A DNA stretch of 64,000 nt. Source: Metridium senile. Its lineage: Eukaryota; Cnidaria; Anthozoa; Actiniaria; Metridiidae. The stretch spans positions 9,694,619-9,758,618 of the forward strand of contig OX459097.1 of the NCBI GenBank assembly GCA_949775045.1, in the 5' to 3' direction. Positions within the stretch are counted from its first letter, which is position 1, and the number at the start of each line of letters is the position of its first letter. This document shows, piece after piece, positions 37,576 through 50,800 of this stretch. Made by a program: the position numbers and the translations under genes. The notes beneath the pieces were generated by a model. The model ran no database searches. It had not been told where the DNA came from and saw nothing but the letters and a program-made list of their open reading frames with translations.

Positions 37576-37719
37576 AATTGTATACCGTAGGCCATTTGCA
37601 TATTAAGACCATTTGCAAAGGCCTGGTACCTAAGGAATCACTAAGGTACTAAAATCTAAGGAGAAGACTACAGCGCTAACTGACTCATTACCAATCTAAA
37701 CACGTGACTAGACTGGTAA

Positions 37720-40700
37720 TTATCCATTCCAAGGAAGGCGGAAATCAGTAGAAGGAAGAGGAATACAATGAGCCGCGTCGAAATCCATTAAATATTGAAG
37801 AACCTGTAGAAACGAGCAGTTAGTATTTGAGACATTGAAGGATGGGACATGGGGGATTAAAGGCACAAAGATAATCAGACAGACAGACACACAATTCGCT
37901 GTACCAACACTTTTAAACAGACACAGACATATATATACAGACAGAGAGTTACGTAAAGAAAAACAGACAAAGACACCCACAGAAAGACACAAAGATAATC
38001 AGAAAGAAAGACACACAACTCATTGCACCCACACTTTTAAACAGACACACACAGACATATACACAGACAGAGAGTTACATGAAAAAACAGACAGACACCC
38101 ACAAAGATAATCAGAAATACAGACACACAACTCACTGCACCTCACACACACACAGACATATACACAGACAGAGTTACGTAAAGACAGACAAAGACACCCA
38201 CAGAAAGACACACAGACAGTCATTCATGAACAATGTCATAACCAACTTTCCGATATCTATAATTTGCCAAATACAATGGATTCAAAACGAGACTCAGGGG
38301 AGTAAAACGATAGATTATCATTATTAACATGAGGATTATTCATCTGAGCCTCGTGTTGATTCCCTCGTATAATATGTGAAAAAAATCGATGATACATCGA
38401 AAGTCTCTTTTACTTACAAGGAACATCAGCAGATGTATTTTCTTTTCTGGAGATAGGCCCTGTCCTGTAATCATCAAACAGTAGGTAAATCAGTACTTAT
38501 AGTCAGAGCTATTGTACCCTCATAAAGCGACCCCCCTCCTATTCAGCGACCAGTTATATAAGTTCGCAAATCCGACTTGCAAACTTTAGGAGCAAATATG
38601 AATGGCAGGAGAAATGACGATAATTTCAAGATATATCGATATTTTGACAAATAAAACGTGAATAAACATTATATTTGAGTGCACGTCAGTTCACCTAAGA
38701 TTGGAAACTCAAATATATAGCTAAGCTTTTCCTAAAATCGTTTAAGACCCATGCTCACTTACCAGCATGCTTTGCGTTGTTTATTTCGATTTGAGTATTG
38801 ACAATGTCAATGACAATTTTTTATTTTATTATCCTTATATGGAGGTGAGAGCCAACTGAGGTAACTATAAAAGCTATACAAAGCCAGTTGGCTATCTTAT
38901 TTTCTAGTATAATAAATCGGTCATTTATCAAGAATAATTATAACAAAAATTACAAAAAATCGGTTAAATAGAATAAACAATTTAGAAAAATATATAGGAA
39001 ATTAAGGTAGATGAATTTGAATAAATATGTAGAATAAATGTATATGAAGGAGTAAATTTTAATCATTATTCATTATTCCTATAGTATAGGTTTGAATAAT
39101 TGAATTCTTTAATAAATCTTTGAATTTCGAGATGCTGGATGTTTCTTTTATTCTCTCATCTACTAAATTCAAGCTTTAGCACCAGCAAATCTGATATTAT
39201 GATTTATTCGCAGTCGGCGCCGTATTACGAGAAAACAAATTAAACAAAACACAAGAGCGTGTAAAATACCCACTCACATCGTAAAAGAATTCAAAATGTC
39301 TGATTGTGCGATCTTCTTGCTGGTCCACAAAATGCAGTATTTCACGCGGTGCATGCTGGGAAGTGACAATGGGTCTTTCAATAACCTCATACATCACTCC
39401 TCGCATGTTGATTAAACTATTATTAATATATGGAAACTAGCGAGTAAACTAGTATAGACTGCGTCGGTGTTTGATATAAATGATAGGTAATATAATGAAA
39501 TTTGAATGACGTTTCGAGTTTTAGCCCTTCGTCGGAGTTTTACAAATTTCATTTTATTACCTATTATTATTAATTACCTTATTATAGGAAATTAACGCTC
39601 GGACATATTAACATACTTTAAATTCACGCGACTTAATTTAACGCGATTCAGAGGGGAAAATGCTTTCAAATAAAGAAAATTAACGCGAAAAGGGGCTAAA
39701 GATTTTTAAAGGAATGAAATTAACGCGATCGAGCCAAATAACAAATCAAAACAAAACGAAATCCTAAAGGACGCATCTGATGTCCAGAAATATTTATCAG
39801 AAAATTCGAGAAGTGACGATGAGATAGACCCGGATGATACACAATAATTTGCGGGTCGTTTGACATTTAAGATTGTAGCTTTTTGGATAAAAATGAAAAA
39901 TAGTGTTTTTTAAATTAACATCCAACTTTATAATTTACGTTTTAATTAACTTTAAAGGAAATTCTCGCGACCTAAATTAACGCGAATTTTTAAAATTCGC
40001 GTTAAATAGGTGAAGCGTTAATTTCCTATGATAATGTAGTTTCTAAGATATTTACCCATTTGACTTGGATACTGGTTATTAATTAGTTTCTAAGATATTT
40101 ACCCATTTGACTTGGATACTGGTTATTAATTAGTTTCTAAGATATTTACCCATTTGACTTGGATACTAGTTATTAATTAGTTTCTAAGATATCTACCCAT
40201 TTGACTTGGATACTGGTTATTAATTAGTTTCTAAGATATTTACCCATTTGACTTGGATACTGGTTATTAATTAGTTTCTAAGATATTTACCCATTTGACT
40301 TGGATACTAGTTATTAATTAGTTTCTAAGATATTTACCCATTTGACTTGGATACTGGTTATTAATTAGTTTCTAAGATATTTACCCATTTGACTTGGATA
40401 CTAGTTACTAATTAGTTTCTAAGATATTTACCCATTTGACTTGGATACTAGTTATTAATTAGTTTCTAAGATATTTACCCATTTGACTTGGATACTGGTT
40501 ATTAATTAGTTTCTAAGATATTTACCCATTTGACTTGGATACTGGTTATTAAAGTTTCTAAGATATTTACCCATTTGACTTGGATACTGGTTGCCGTGTT
40601 CTTGAACGTACTTTGTAACAATGGCACTACACTGTTCTACCTCGATACCCATACTACTCCACAAACCCACTAAAAACAAACAATAAAAGATGGTTAAACA

Positions 40701-43700
40701 ACATTTGTATACATCTATTTTAAAAAAAGTTGAATACTGAATTCCAATAGTGAAATGCATTCTGGGTCATGTTTGGAAAGAAACGCAATAGGGCACAAAA
40801 ATTCAACAAAAAAACGCAATAGGGCACAAAAATTCAACAAAAAAACGCAATAGGGCACAAAAATTCAACAAAAAAACGCAATAGGGCACAAAAATTCAAC
40901 AAAAAAACGCAAAAGGGCACAAAAATTCAACAAAAAAAACGCAATAGGGCACAAAAATTCAACAAAAAAAACGCAATAGGGCACAAAAATTCAACAAAAA
41001 ACGCAATAAGGCACAAAAATTCAACAAAAAAACGCAATAGGGCACATAAATTCAACAAAAAAACGCAATAGGGCACAAAAATTCAACAAAAAAACGCAAT
41101 AGGGCACACAAATTCAACAAAAAAAAAACGAAATAGGGCACAAAAATTCGACAAAAACAATAAATTTATTCTGGCAACGAATAGAAACCGCAATACCATA
41201 ACTAATCTTGCATTTGATAGAATATCGGAGTCCAAAATGACGAAATATCGCCTGCGTAGCCAGCCATTCAGCGGGGAGCGGGGGCCGAGGGGAAATGGGG
41301 AGAGGAGAGAAGAAAAGAAACGCCTGCAGGCAAGCCCTATACTATTTCGAAATACACCGTTCGTGGACGAACGATGTCGCTGATTGGTTCATTTGCTGTC
41401 AATCATTCAAAATGCTAGAATGTGTGAATGTGTTTCTTTTCCTCTCTCTCTTCTCTCCATTTCCCCTCGGCTCCCGCTGAACGCCTGGCATCGCGAATAC
41501 GCAAGAAAACGCAATACCGTCGTCGAAAATTGAAATTACCGAAACACCGTGCCTAAAAAGGCCAAAACCGCATCACCGCAAGTCCCAATGTCCCCATGCA
41601 GACAGCACTTTTCTTTCATTTATCTATGTACGTATATTTGTTTATTCATTCATCTATCAAACACTTTATGTTTATGTTTATTTCATACAAATGTACTGTT
41701 AGCATGTTTGACTTACATTTCACAGTTTGATCCGGACACGCCAAGTATTGATTCAACAAATCAAGGCTCTCGTCATTGAACAACTTTGGATACCTAAAAG
41801 AAAACTTACTTAAATACTAGTCATTTTACATAACTTCCGCTTACTTACTTATTTGTTTGCTTGCTTACTAAGTTACCTACTTGCTTACTTACCTACTTGC
41901 TTACTTACCTACTAACTTACCTACCTACTTGCTTACTTACCTACTTACTTACCTACCTACTTGCTTACTTACTTACCTACTTACTTACTTACCTACTTAC
42001 TTACCTACTTGCTTACTTACTTACCTACTTACCTGCTTACTTACTTACTAACCTACTTGCTTGCTTGCTTACTTACTAACCTGCTAACCTACTTACTTAG
42101 TTACTTACAGACTTACTGATTTACTTACTTACCTGTGCTGAAGTATTTTTATCAGTAGATTGTTGCCCAAGTTGGTGCTAACGTCACCCTCCCTGAAACA
42201 GTAAGAATGGGAAAAGTTAAAAGATTAATAATAAAAACAAAATGAGGAAGGAGAGAGAAAAAGATAAATGAGAAAGACGATAGTGAGAAAATAAAACAAA
42301 GAAAAAAGAAAGAAAGAAAAAACACGAATGAGAAAAGGAGAGAAAAAAGACAAATAATCAAAAAAAGGTAATTAAATCAGTGAATATATAAAAAGTCAAT
42401 AATTGTGTTGTCAATTTTATTATTTTTATTATGTTTTCGTTCATTCGTTGGAGAAAATACAACTCGTGGGAAATACTGTTGGGGTCCCTGTGGCGAGGGC
42501 GGCAAAACGCCACTGCGCATGTCTGTATCGAAGCCGTCCTCTCGTTCACGACGTGAAGAAAACGTGAGTATTTTAGCCTTATTTTCTATAAATATTCCTA
42601 CTACTCACTCCTTAGAATTGCTAATTTCATTAAGTACAATGTATGAAGAAGTTAAAAGTTGAAAAAGTTAGGTGTTAAAAGGATGGACCACGGAAAAAGC
42701 GTGAAAATTGAAAGCACAACCTGAGCTTTCGACGGCGTTGTCGAAGATGATCTACAACATGATATTGTATTTTTAAAACAAGAAACCTAAAAGCTACTCT
42801 TGACTTTTTGTTAGAGAAAAATACAAAAAAACGTTACAATGTTTTGGATGAATGTCGACTCAATAGCACGAAATACTAAGATAAACTGTTGTTCTATTAT
42901 CGCGCAAATCCTATTATCGTGCTTTTCGTAAAAAAATAATATAAATCTTCTAAAACACTGCTTCGAAATTAATTAAAACAATTATGGCTGCTCTTTCTAT
43001 TGCAACGAACGTTTTTAGTCCTATTTTTTCAATAAACTTTTACGCAGAATAGAAGATATATATTATTTTTTTACGAAAACCACGACAATAGGATGTGCGC
43101 GATAATAGGTACGACTACCTTATTTTTTATTGAATGTTCAATGAATTTTGTTGAAATTTAACAGGATATTAAACAGACGTGCCTGAAAGGCACTAAATGA
43201 ATTTTGTTGGATTATTTCAGTATAAACGTCCATCTACAAGTTGTGATTGTCACAGCAGCTGTATTCAGGGTCCCTGTGCTTTTATGAGATTTCTGTTTAC
43301 TTAATTTTTATGTGAATAATTTTTAATGCTTTTCTTTTAGAGTGTATTTAGTCAATCCATTGAATAGTTTATGTCACCTAAAATAAATAAGTTAGTTACT
43401 ATATTAATTGATGTCACATAAATTTGAAATCATGTGATCAAGCTGTTCATTTTTTCTGTGGGATGACAAATAGATTGTATATCTTGTGTTTGCCTAATTT
43501 CTTAACCCCCCCCCCCCTCCCCCCTGATTGCTTGTTTGCTTGGCTGTCAGAAATTGGCAGGCTTTTACTATTTTAAGTAACGTCAACTAAATAGCTGACT
43601 GAATGTACTAGATTGATCTATTTTTAATCTTTTAAATTTTTAATACATTTTTTGATTTACAATTATATTATTATTTTGATTTAATTCAGTATTATATTTT

Positions 43701-46700
43701 ATTTGAATCTTTATACTACAAAAATTATCATTATATATAGAAAAAAAGTTAAATCAAAAATTAAATTACAAATTTATTTTAAGTTGTGTTGAACTTGATG
43801 TTATTGCAGATAATGAATTGGAATTCAGAACATGACGTTCTGCTGTTAGAACAGGTTATTGCTGCTCAGCCATATCGATTCAGACAATCAACAAAATACA
43901 GAGGACTTGCATGGGAGAAAGTTGTAAATGAACTCAATTCCAAACCAGTATTTTCTGGAAAGTTAAAATACAAAAGAGCTGTGCGAGACCGTTTCAACTT
44001 ACTGGCCAAAAAGTATAAAGATCAAAGGGAAGAAGAAAAGAAAAGTGGGAAATTGAAAGAGACCACACATGCCAGCCAACTTCTTGGGTTCCTAACTGGT
44101 AAATTTGATGAAAGTGATACTGGTATAGTAGAGAAATATACTCATGGAGAACTTGAGCATGAAATTGCAAATGCGTTGAAACGAAAGTTGTTAGACGAGT
44201 CATTGAAAGTTGTGGACAAAAATGAAAGGGAAGAAAATAGTAGCAAGGTTGAGCAATGCAGTACTACCATAATTGCAAGTGAAAATGCCAGTGATGCACT
44301 AGAAAGGGAAACTTCTGATGCAATGAGAAGAAAATTAGTGGAAGAAACAACTGAATTAGTGGGAATAAACGGGAGAGAATCAAGTAATGGGAAGTTTGGA
44401 CAGCATAATGGTAGCACAGAGGAGAATGTTTCTAATCAAGAAATTCAAAGCAACCTCCAAAATGTATTGCAAAGAAAACTAATCCGAGATAAACCTGAAG
44501 GAATTGCGAATGTACTTGATGAAAGACTTGACAATTCAACAGAGGATATCAAAATAAATGAAGAAAAATATGATGAAGTTCCTTCCAAAAGGCACAAGCC
44601 TGAAGATACAACCTCAGAACAACAACTCTTAGATCTTCAACTCTGTTTGAGAAAAGAAGAACTTGAACTCAAGAGGAAACAGCTTGAAATGCAAACAAAT
44701 GTCTACTCAGAAATACAGAAACAACAGTTGATTTTGATTCAACAGCAAACCCAGATGTTTCAGCAAATACACCAACAGCAACTACAGTTGCAGCAGCAAT
44801 TGCAGCAGCAACAGCAACAGATGATTATGCAAACAAAACTGATGATGACTTTAGTTGATAGGTTTTGCCAACATACATCAAAGTCATAACCAAATAAAAA
44901 AAATTATTCTGTTCATTTTATCAAGTTACAGCAAAAAATCGTTGCATTGCAAAACTTCGGTTGGATTATGTTATTTTTTGATCCATCAATTAACTTTAGA
45001 ACCCATTGGTTAATTTAAGTGTTAAACTGAGTGATGGATCGAAAAAATAAAAAATAATATCAAATAAATAAATAAATCACTTTTTTAACGTCTCAATGTA
45101 TTTAGCCAGTGGCTAATTGGGGAGACTCAGACTCACTACCTCTACATTGAATATTTTAGCGCACAACTCTGCTCACATGTTCATTTTAGCGGCGGGAGAA
45201 AAACCCTTGTGGCATTCATGTAGGGAAAAGAACACATCAAACAAACTCAACTCACTTATAATTCATGCCCGAGCCGGGACTCGAACCTGGACCTCAGCGG
45301 TGAGAGGAGCGCGGTAAACGACAACACCACCCATGGATGCCACCCATGGATTTTCAGAGTAAAAACCAGTATGAAATTAAGAAACTTGTACTAAATTGTG
45401 CTTCAGTTATATCTTGAATGGATTCCGTAAACATTTTAGAGTAACAATTTTGGTACCTTTAATAACACAAGAGAGAATTTTGCACTTTTGTTTATGCATT
45501 AAAGTTTTAATTAATAAAGAATTTAGAAAGTAACATTTTATCATAAAATATAAATATGTGTAAAAATAATAATAATATAAAAATGTATAAATTAAACATT
45601 TAATATTCAAGGTACCACTGACTATGGAGTTATTCTATTTGTATGCTAATTTATTATCTTTCCCTACACCACAACCCCAATGAGTTTCTTCAGTGTGACC
45701 TCTGTAATTTTTTGGTCCTTTTGACCATCTCTCCTAATCTTGAAATGTCTAACTCCTGGATAGACTTGTGAACTTTATTGAATCATTATATATAGTAAAA
45801 CACATGTAATACTAATACTCACTCAATTGTTATAATCTCGTCACGCATTCTTCTAATAAGAAGTATAGGACCAGGGTACCTAAAGACAATTAATCACATC
45901 CATCATAAACACATCTTGCTAAAATGGGTAGCAAAATTTTCACAGCAGTAAATTTACCATTGTAAACATTAGGAATTTCGGACTACAGTGTTTGAAGTCG
46001 ATTTATAAGAATTCCCTGAATATATAAGCTTGAAGTTTCGTGTATATAACCTTTGTTATATTGTGAAGCTACCATTAGTTTATACTTTTGTATTTTTGTT
46101 TATACTTTGAGAAAAAAGCGATGAAAGTTAAATTATTGAAAACTTAATGTCTACAATAAAAATTAATTATTTGCATCCATAAAAGGTCAAATTAGTGCAA
46201 AATTGTCAGGTATTCAAAATAGTACTTACTTGCAGGCATACTTAGCATTGTCCAAGCTAAAGTACTCTTTGACAACATTAGTGACAAATCCACCTGCAAA
46301 GAATACCAAAGAGAAATCATCTCACCTTTTCACTTTTTGTTGTTCTTCATTTTGTGTTTCTATTGTTTGTTTGTTTTTTTGCTTTTTTCTATTTTTTTGT
46401 GTGTATGTTTTCTTTTTCTTTTTTTGGCCTGTTTTTTATTTTATTTTATTTTTTTTTGCTGCTGCTGCTGCTGCTGCAAATGAAAACTATCAAACATACT
46501 GACACACTTCATGTATTGATTGGCAGCAAAAATTGAAATGCTGGCTCCTTAGATTCCCCATGTATCATACACAGTCTCGGTAATTCAATAGAATAGGTTT
46601 CCAGTACATGTGTGTAAATATATGTAAAACTTTATATCTTATCTACATTACATGGAAAAGGCCTAAAAATGTCCAAGTTTGCAAAACACTAAGCAAAAAA

Positions 46701-47796
46701 CAGTCAATTCCGTGGAAAAAGTCAAAACCACGACGGTCCAACTCTCTATAACACAAATTCCCAGTTTGACTTACGAGCAGCTTCAGGCATTTTGCTTTGA
46801 GCCAGTGGAATAATATCATCAAAGGTCGCATCAAGGACCTGTAGATGATAAACATTTAAGTTAATATACCAGTTTCATGTTAAATTATGGGAAAGTACAA
46901 ATTTAAATAGGACACTGTTACATGTAGTACTAATAGGTGGATGTACAGTGATGTATTTTTTATGGTTTTGCTAATCAACCATTGTTACTAAACAAAGAAA
47001 TTTAAAAAATCTTTTGTGAAAATGGTTTGCAAATTAGCATCACAATACCAACACTTGTAAACACTACAAACACCTATTAGTACTACTTGTTTCACTGGTA
47101 TATTATTTGCACTCTATTTTAATGATCATGGGATATATACTTACTAATCCACCAAGTTGGGGGTATGTCATACCAGCCCAAGTAGCTGCATATCCACCTA
47201 AACAGATATTGATGGTTTATATCATCTCTTATTGATGGTGATAATGAGAAGTAGAATAGTGATGATGGTGGTGATGTTGATAATGATGATAGTGATTATC
47301 AGAAGTAGGAGGATGGCGATAATGATAACAATAATGGCCATGATGGTGATGATAATGATTATAATGGTGGATTTGTGTATGATAGTGATGATGATGATGG
47401 TGGTGGTATTGATAATGATGATGATGATGGTCGTCATGGTAATGTTCATAATGAAAGTGATGATGGTGATGATCAATAATGATGATGGTGGTGGTGATGT
47501 TGATAATGATGGCAATGATGATAGTGTTGATGATGATGGCAATGATGATAGTGATGATGATGTTGATGATGATGATGATCAATAATGATGATGGCGGTGA
47601 TGATGTTTATAATGATGGCAATGATAATGATGATGATGGTGATGATCAATAATGATGGTGGTGGTGATGTTGATAATGATGGCAATGATGATAGTGATGA
47701 TGATGATGATGATCAATAATGATGATGATGATGATGATGATGATCAATAATGATGATGGTGATGATGATGATGATGATGATCAATAATGATGATGG

Positions 47797-47830
<34 letters not shown>

Positions 47831-50800
47831 CAATAATGATGATGATGATGATGATGATGATCAATAATGATGATGGTGATGATGATGATGATGATGATCA
47901 ATAATGATGATGGTGATGATGATGATGATGATGATCAATAATGATGATGGTGATGATGATGGTGGTGCTGATCAATAATGATGATGGTGGTGATGATGTT
48001 GATAATAATGGCAATGATGATAGTGATGATGATGATGATGATGATGATCAATAATGATGATGGGGGTGGTGATGTTTATAATGATGGCAATGATGATAAT
48101 GATGATGATGATCAATAATGATGATTGTGATGATGATGATGATAATGATTGCAATGATGATGGTGGTGATGTCTATGCTTACCTATCGACCAGGCATAAA
48201 TAACAATTTCTTCTAGTTTAAACCCAAGCATATTCACGGCATACTGTATTACTACATCCATGGCATTTCTCTCTGCTTCAGGAAAGGGAAGGCCCTAAAA
48301 AGTATTCATGCTATGATTACTAGAGAAAGAATATGGTCACTACATGTATTATCATAGTTAACCTTGCTGTCACTCAACTTATCACTAACTTATCTATCAT
48401 ATCATATTTAGTAATGTATAATTCATTCATATTTGTTATTTACATTTAGCTTTATTATTTATTTATTTTTTCAGAGGACCATATGTTAGATATTAACTTT
48501 TAGTGTTAATTTGTATTATCATCAATATACTAGGCCAAATAACAATACGATATTAAGGTACAGACAATTAGAAAAGTGATGGGAGGGGTAGAGAAAAGAA
48601 AGAAAAACCTTCATGTTCACCTGCAAAAAGATCTTTGACAAAAAGAAGGACAAATACATAAATAAACACAAGTACCTTTTTGTGCAAGTTAAATAACTCT
48701 CCCCCCCCCCCCCCCTCCCCCCTCATCACTTTATTATTGGTCTGTCCCTTACGTGGGTGAAGTCAACTTGTCTGATGATCATATCAATTAAAATGATGAT
48801 GATGATGATGAAAATGATCATGAAGATGTTTATTATTCATGATGATGATAGTTATGATAATGAAATGTAGATATTCCTACAATAAATAGTAGGTATTCCT
48901 AAAGTGTTATAGCAAATCGTTCATGTTCAGCATTACTTACAGTGCTCCCAGCAAAGCCAGGGTGATTCCAACCAAGAACTGAGTATCCAGCTTCAAGGGA
49001 AACACCATTGTAAATAGTGAGCACATCACACCAACCACCATCACCAAAATTATTATCATCATGGATATGACCACCACCACTAACAACAACATTATCATCA
49101 TCATCATCACCATGGATATAATCTTGACCACCATCACCAACATTATCATCATCATCATCACCATGGATATAAGACCACCATCACCAACATTATCATCATC
49201 ATCATCATCACCATGGATATGACCACCACCAACAACAACATTATCATCATCATTATTATTATCATTATTATTATCATGGATATGACCACCACTACCAACA
49301 ACATTATCATTATCATCATCACCACAAGCAACATTGATATTACTATTACTATCACCATCACTATGACAATCACCATCATCATCAACATCTATACAATCAT
49401 CATCATCATTGTCACAAACATCACCATCAACATCATTACAATCACCATTGTCATTGCCACAACCATCACCATCATCATCATTACAATCACCATCATCATT
49501 GTCACAACCATCACCATCATCATCAACATCATTACAATCACCATCATCACAACCATCACCATCATCATCAACATCATTACAATCACTATCATCATTATCA
49601 CCACCATCACCATCATCATCAACATCATTACAATCACCATCATCATTGTCACAACCATTACCACCATCATCAACATCATTACAATCACCATCGTCATCAC
49701 CACCACCATCTTCATCAACATACCCAGTCAATAAACTACATATCTTGTTACCTTTTAAGGGTGTTGATATCAGCCCCAGTTCATAAAATCCTGCATTACC
49801 TTCGCAAACAATCACCTAATAAAGAAAACAACAACAACAGACAATTTGATATAATAATCTGTACACAAACGATCTAAACCATCTATTAAATACTCAATAC
49901 ATGTGTATAGAGTAGCCTCCTCCGCTTCATTTTCTTTCTTTTTTTCTTTTATTGGGCTTCCTGTCTCGAGTGACCGGGAGGGACTCCAATCCTCCCTCGG
50001 TCAAATGACAAAGGGATCCCATGAGAGGGAAAGGAAAAGGAAAGGGTTGCCTGCAGAGGAGGCTATGTATAGAGCTAATTTCAGTGAGTATCCTTCGATG
50101 AAATGAGTCAGAATCTAGATTAGGCCATTGCACATTTGGCGCCATCTTACTAACATTACAAGAATGCTTTACAAATTTTCTTTCCTTTTAAGATTTTTAT
50201 TCCCTCTTGAATACTAGAACACTAACTTATTAAATCTATTATTAATTTCTAATTATTTAAAAAAAGAAAGAAGGCAAAGCATTCTGGTACTGGTAGTATA
50301 TGATGCTATAATGTATATGGACCATTGATGGACTTTTCCAGAGAAAGTCCAGGTAAAATTTATTGAATCTTTATCAATATAAAGTTGCTTAAGGCCCGGG
50401 CAAACGGCTTCAACATCTGTTCGATTTTGTTGAATGGCAATGTTTAAATGCTTTTAAACTCTTTTAACAATTGATGAAACATTGAATTGATGTTGAAAGG
50501 GTTTAAAAGCATTTAAACATTGCCATTGAACAAAATCAAACAGATGTTGAAGCTGCAAATGTTGAAAACATTTGCCTGGGCCCTTATAATTATTTTTCTC
50601 AAAAGCTGGACAAAGTATCTAAAAAATGTAGTTGAATCACAATTGATGTATGAAGATGGAAGATGGTAAGCCAATCAGATTGTAGGATAATGATAGTGTT
50701 TTTGCTGACAAGAAACATATATCTACCAACATATATCTATATATATCTATATATCAGACCAAGATATATATATCTACAAGAAACATTCAGTTTTGACATA

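Noticed and set aside
39197..39406. 69-codon minus-strand frame with a donor-like gtgagt (RGVMYEVIERP...)
   Set aside because: It lies in the ABHD16A intron between exons 40571-40669 and 38418-38464, which already join in phase and match the family. The only acceptor seen has the wrong phase for insertion.
40037..41160. Regular direct repeats resembling a CRISPR array
   Set aside because: Units are head-to-tail without unique spacers, and the context is a eukaryotic intron.
41861..42079. 72-codon Leu/Thr/Tyr-rich frame
   Set aside because: Translation of the CTTA-type array.
43786..43809. N-terminal extension of the Myb/SANT-like frame
   Set aside because: The frame's first codon is GTG. 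The sequence ttattgcag just before 43810 is a good acceptor, so these bases are probably intron.
45258..45342. Functional tRNA gene on the minus strand
   Set aside because: The B box is good, but the anticodon arm lacks a 7-base loop with the invariant T33 and the acceptor stem does not pair. Treated as a SINE head.
47222..47685. Several frames of 70-117 codons
   Set aside because: Products of the GAT/ATG satellite in an ABHD16A intron.
48937..49815. 292-codon minus-strand frame starting with ABHD16A-like residues
   Set aside because: Only 49752-49815 and 48941-48990 are exons. The middle is ATC satellite removed by splicing; the flanking exons join in phase.
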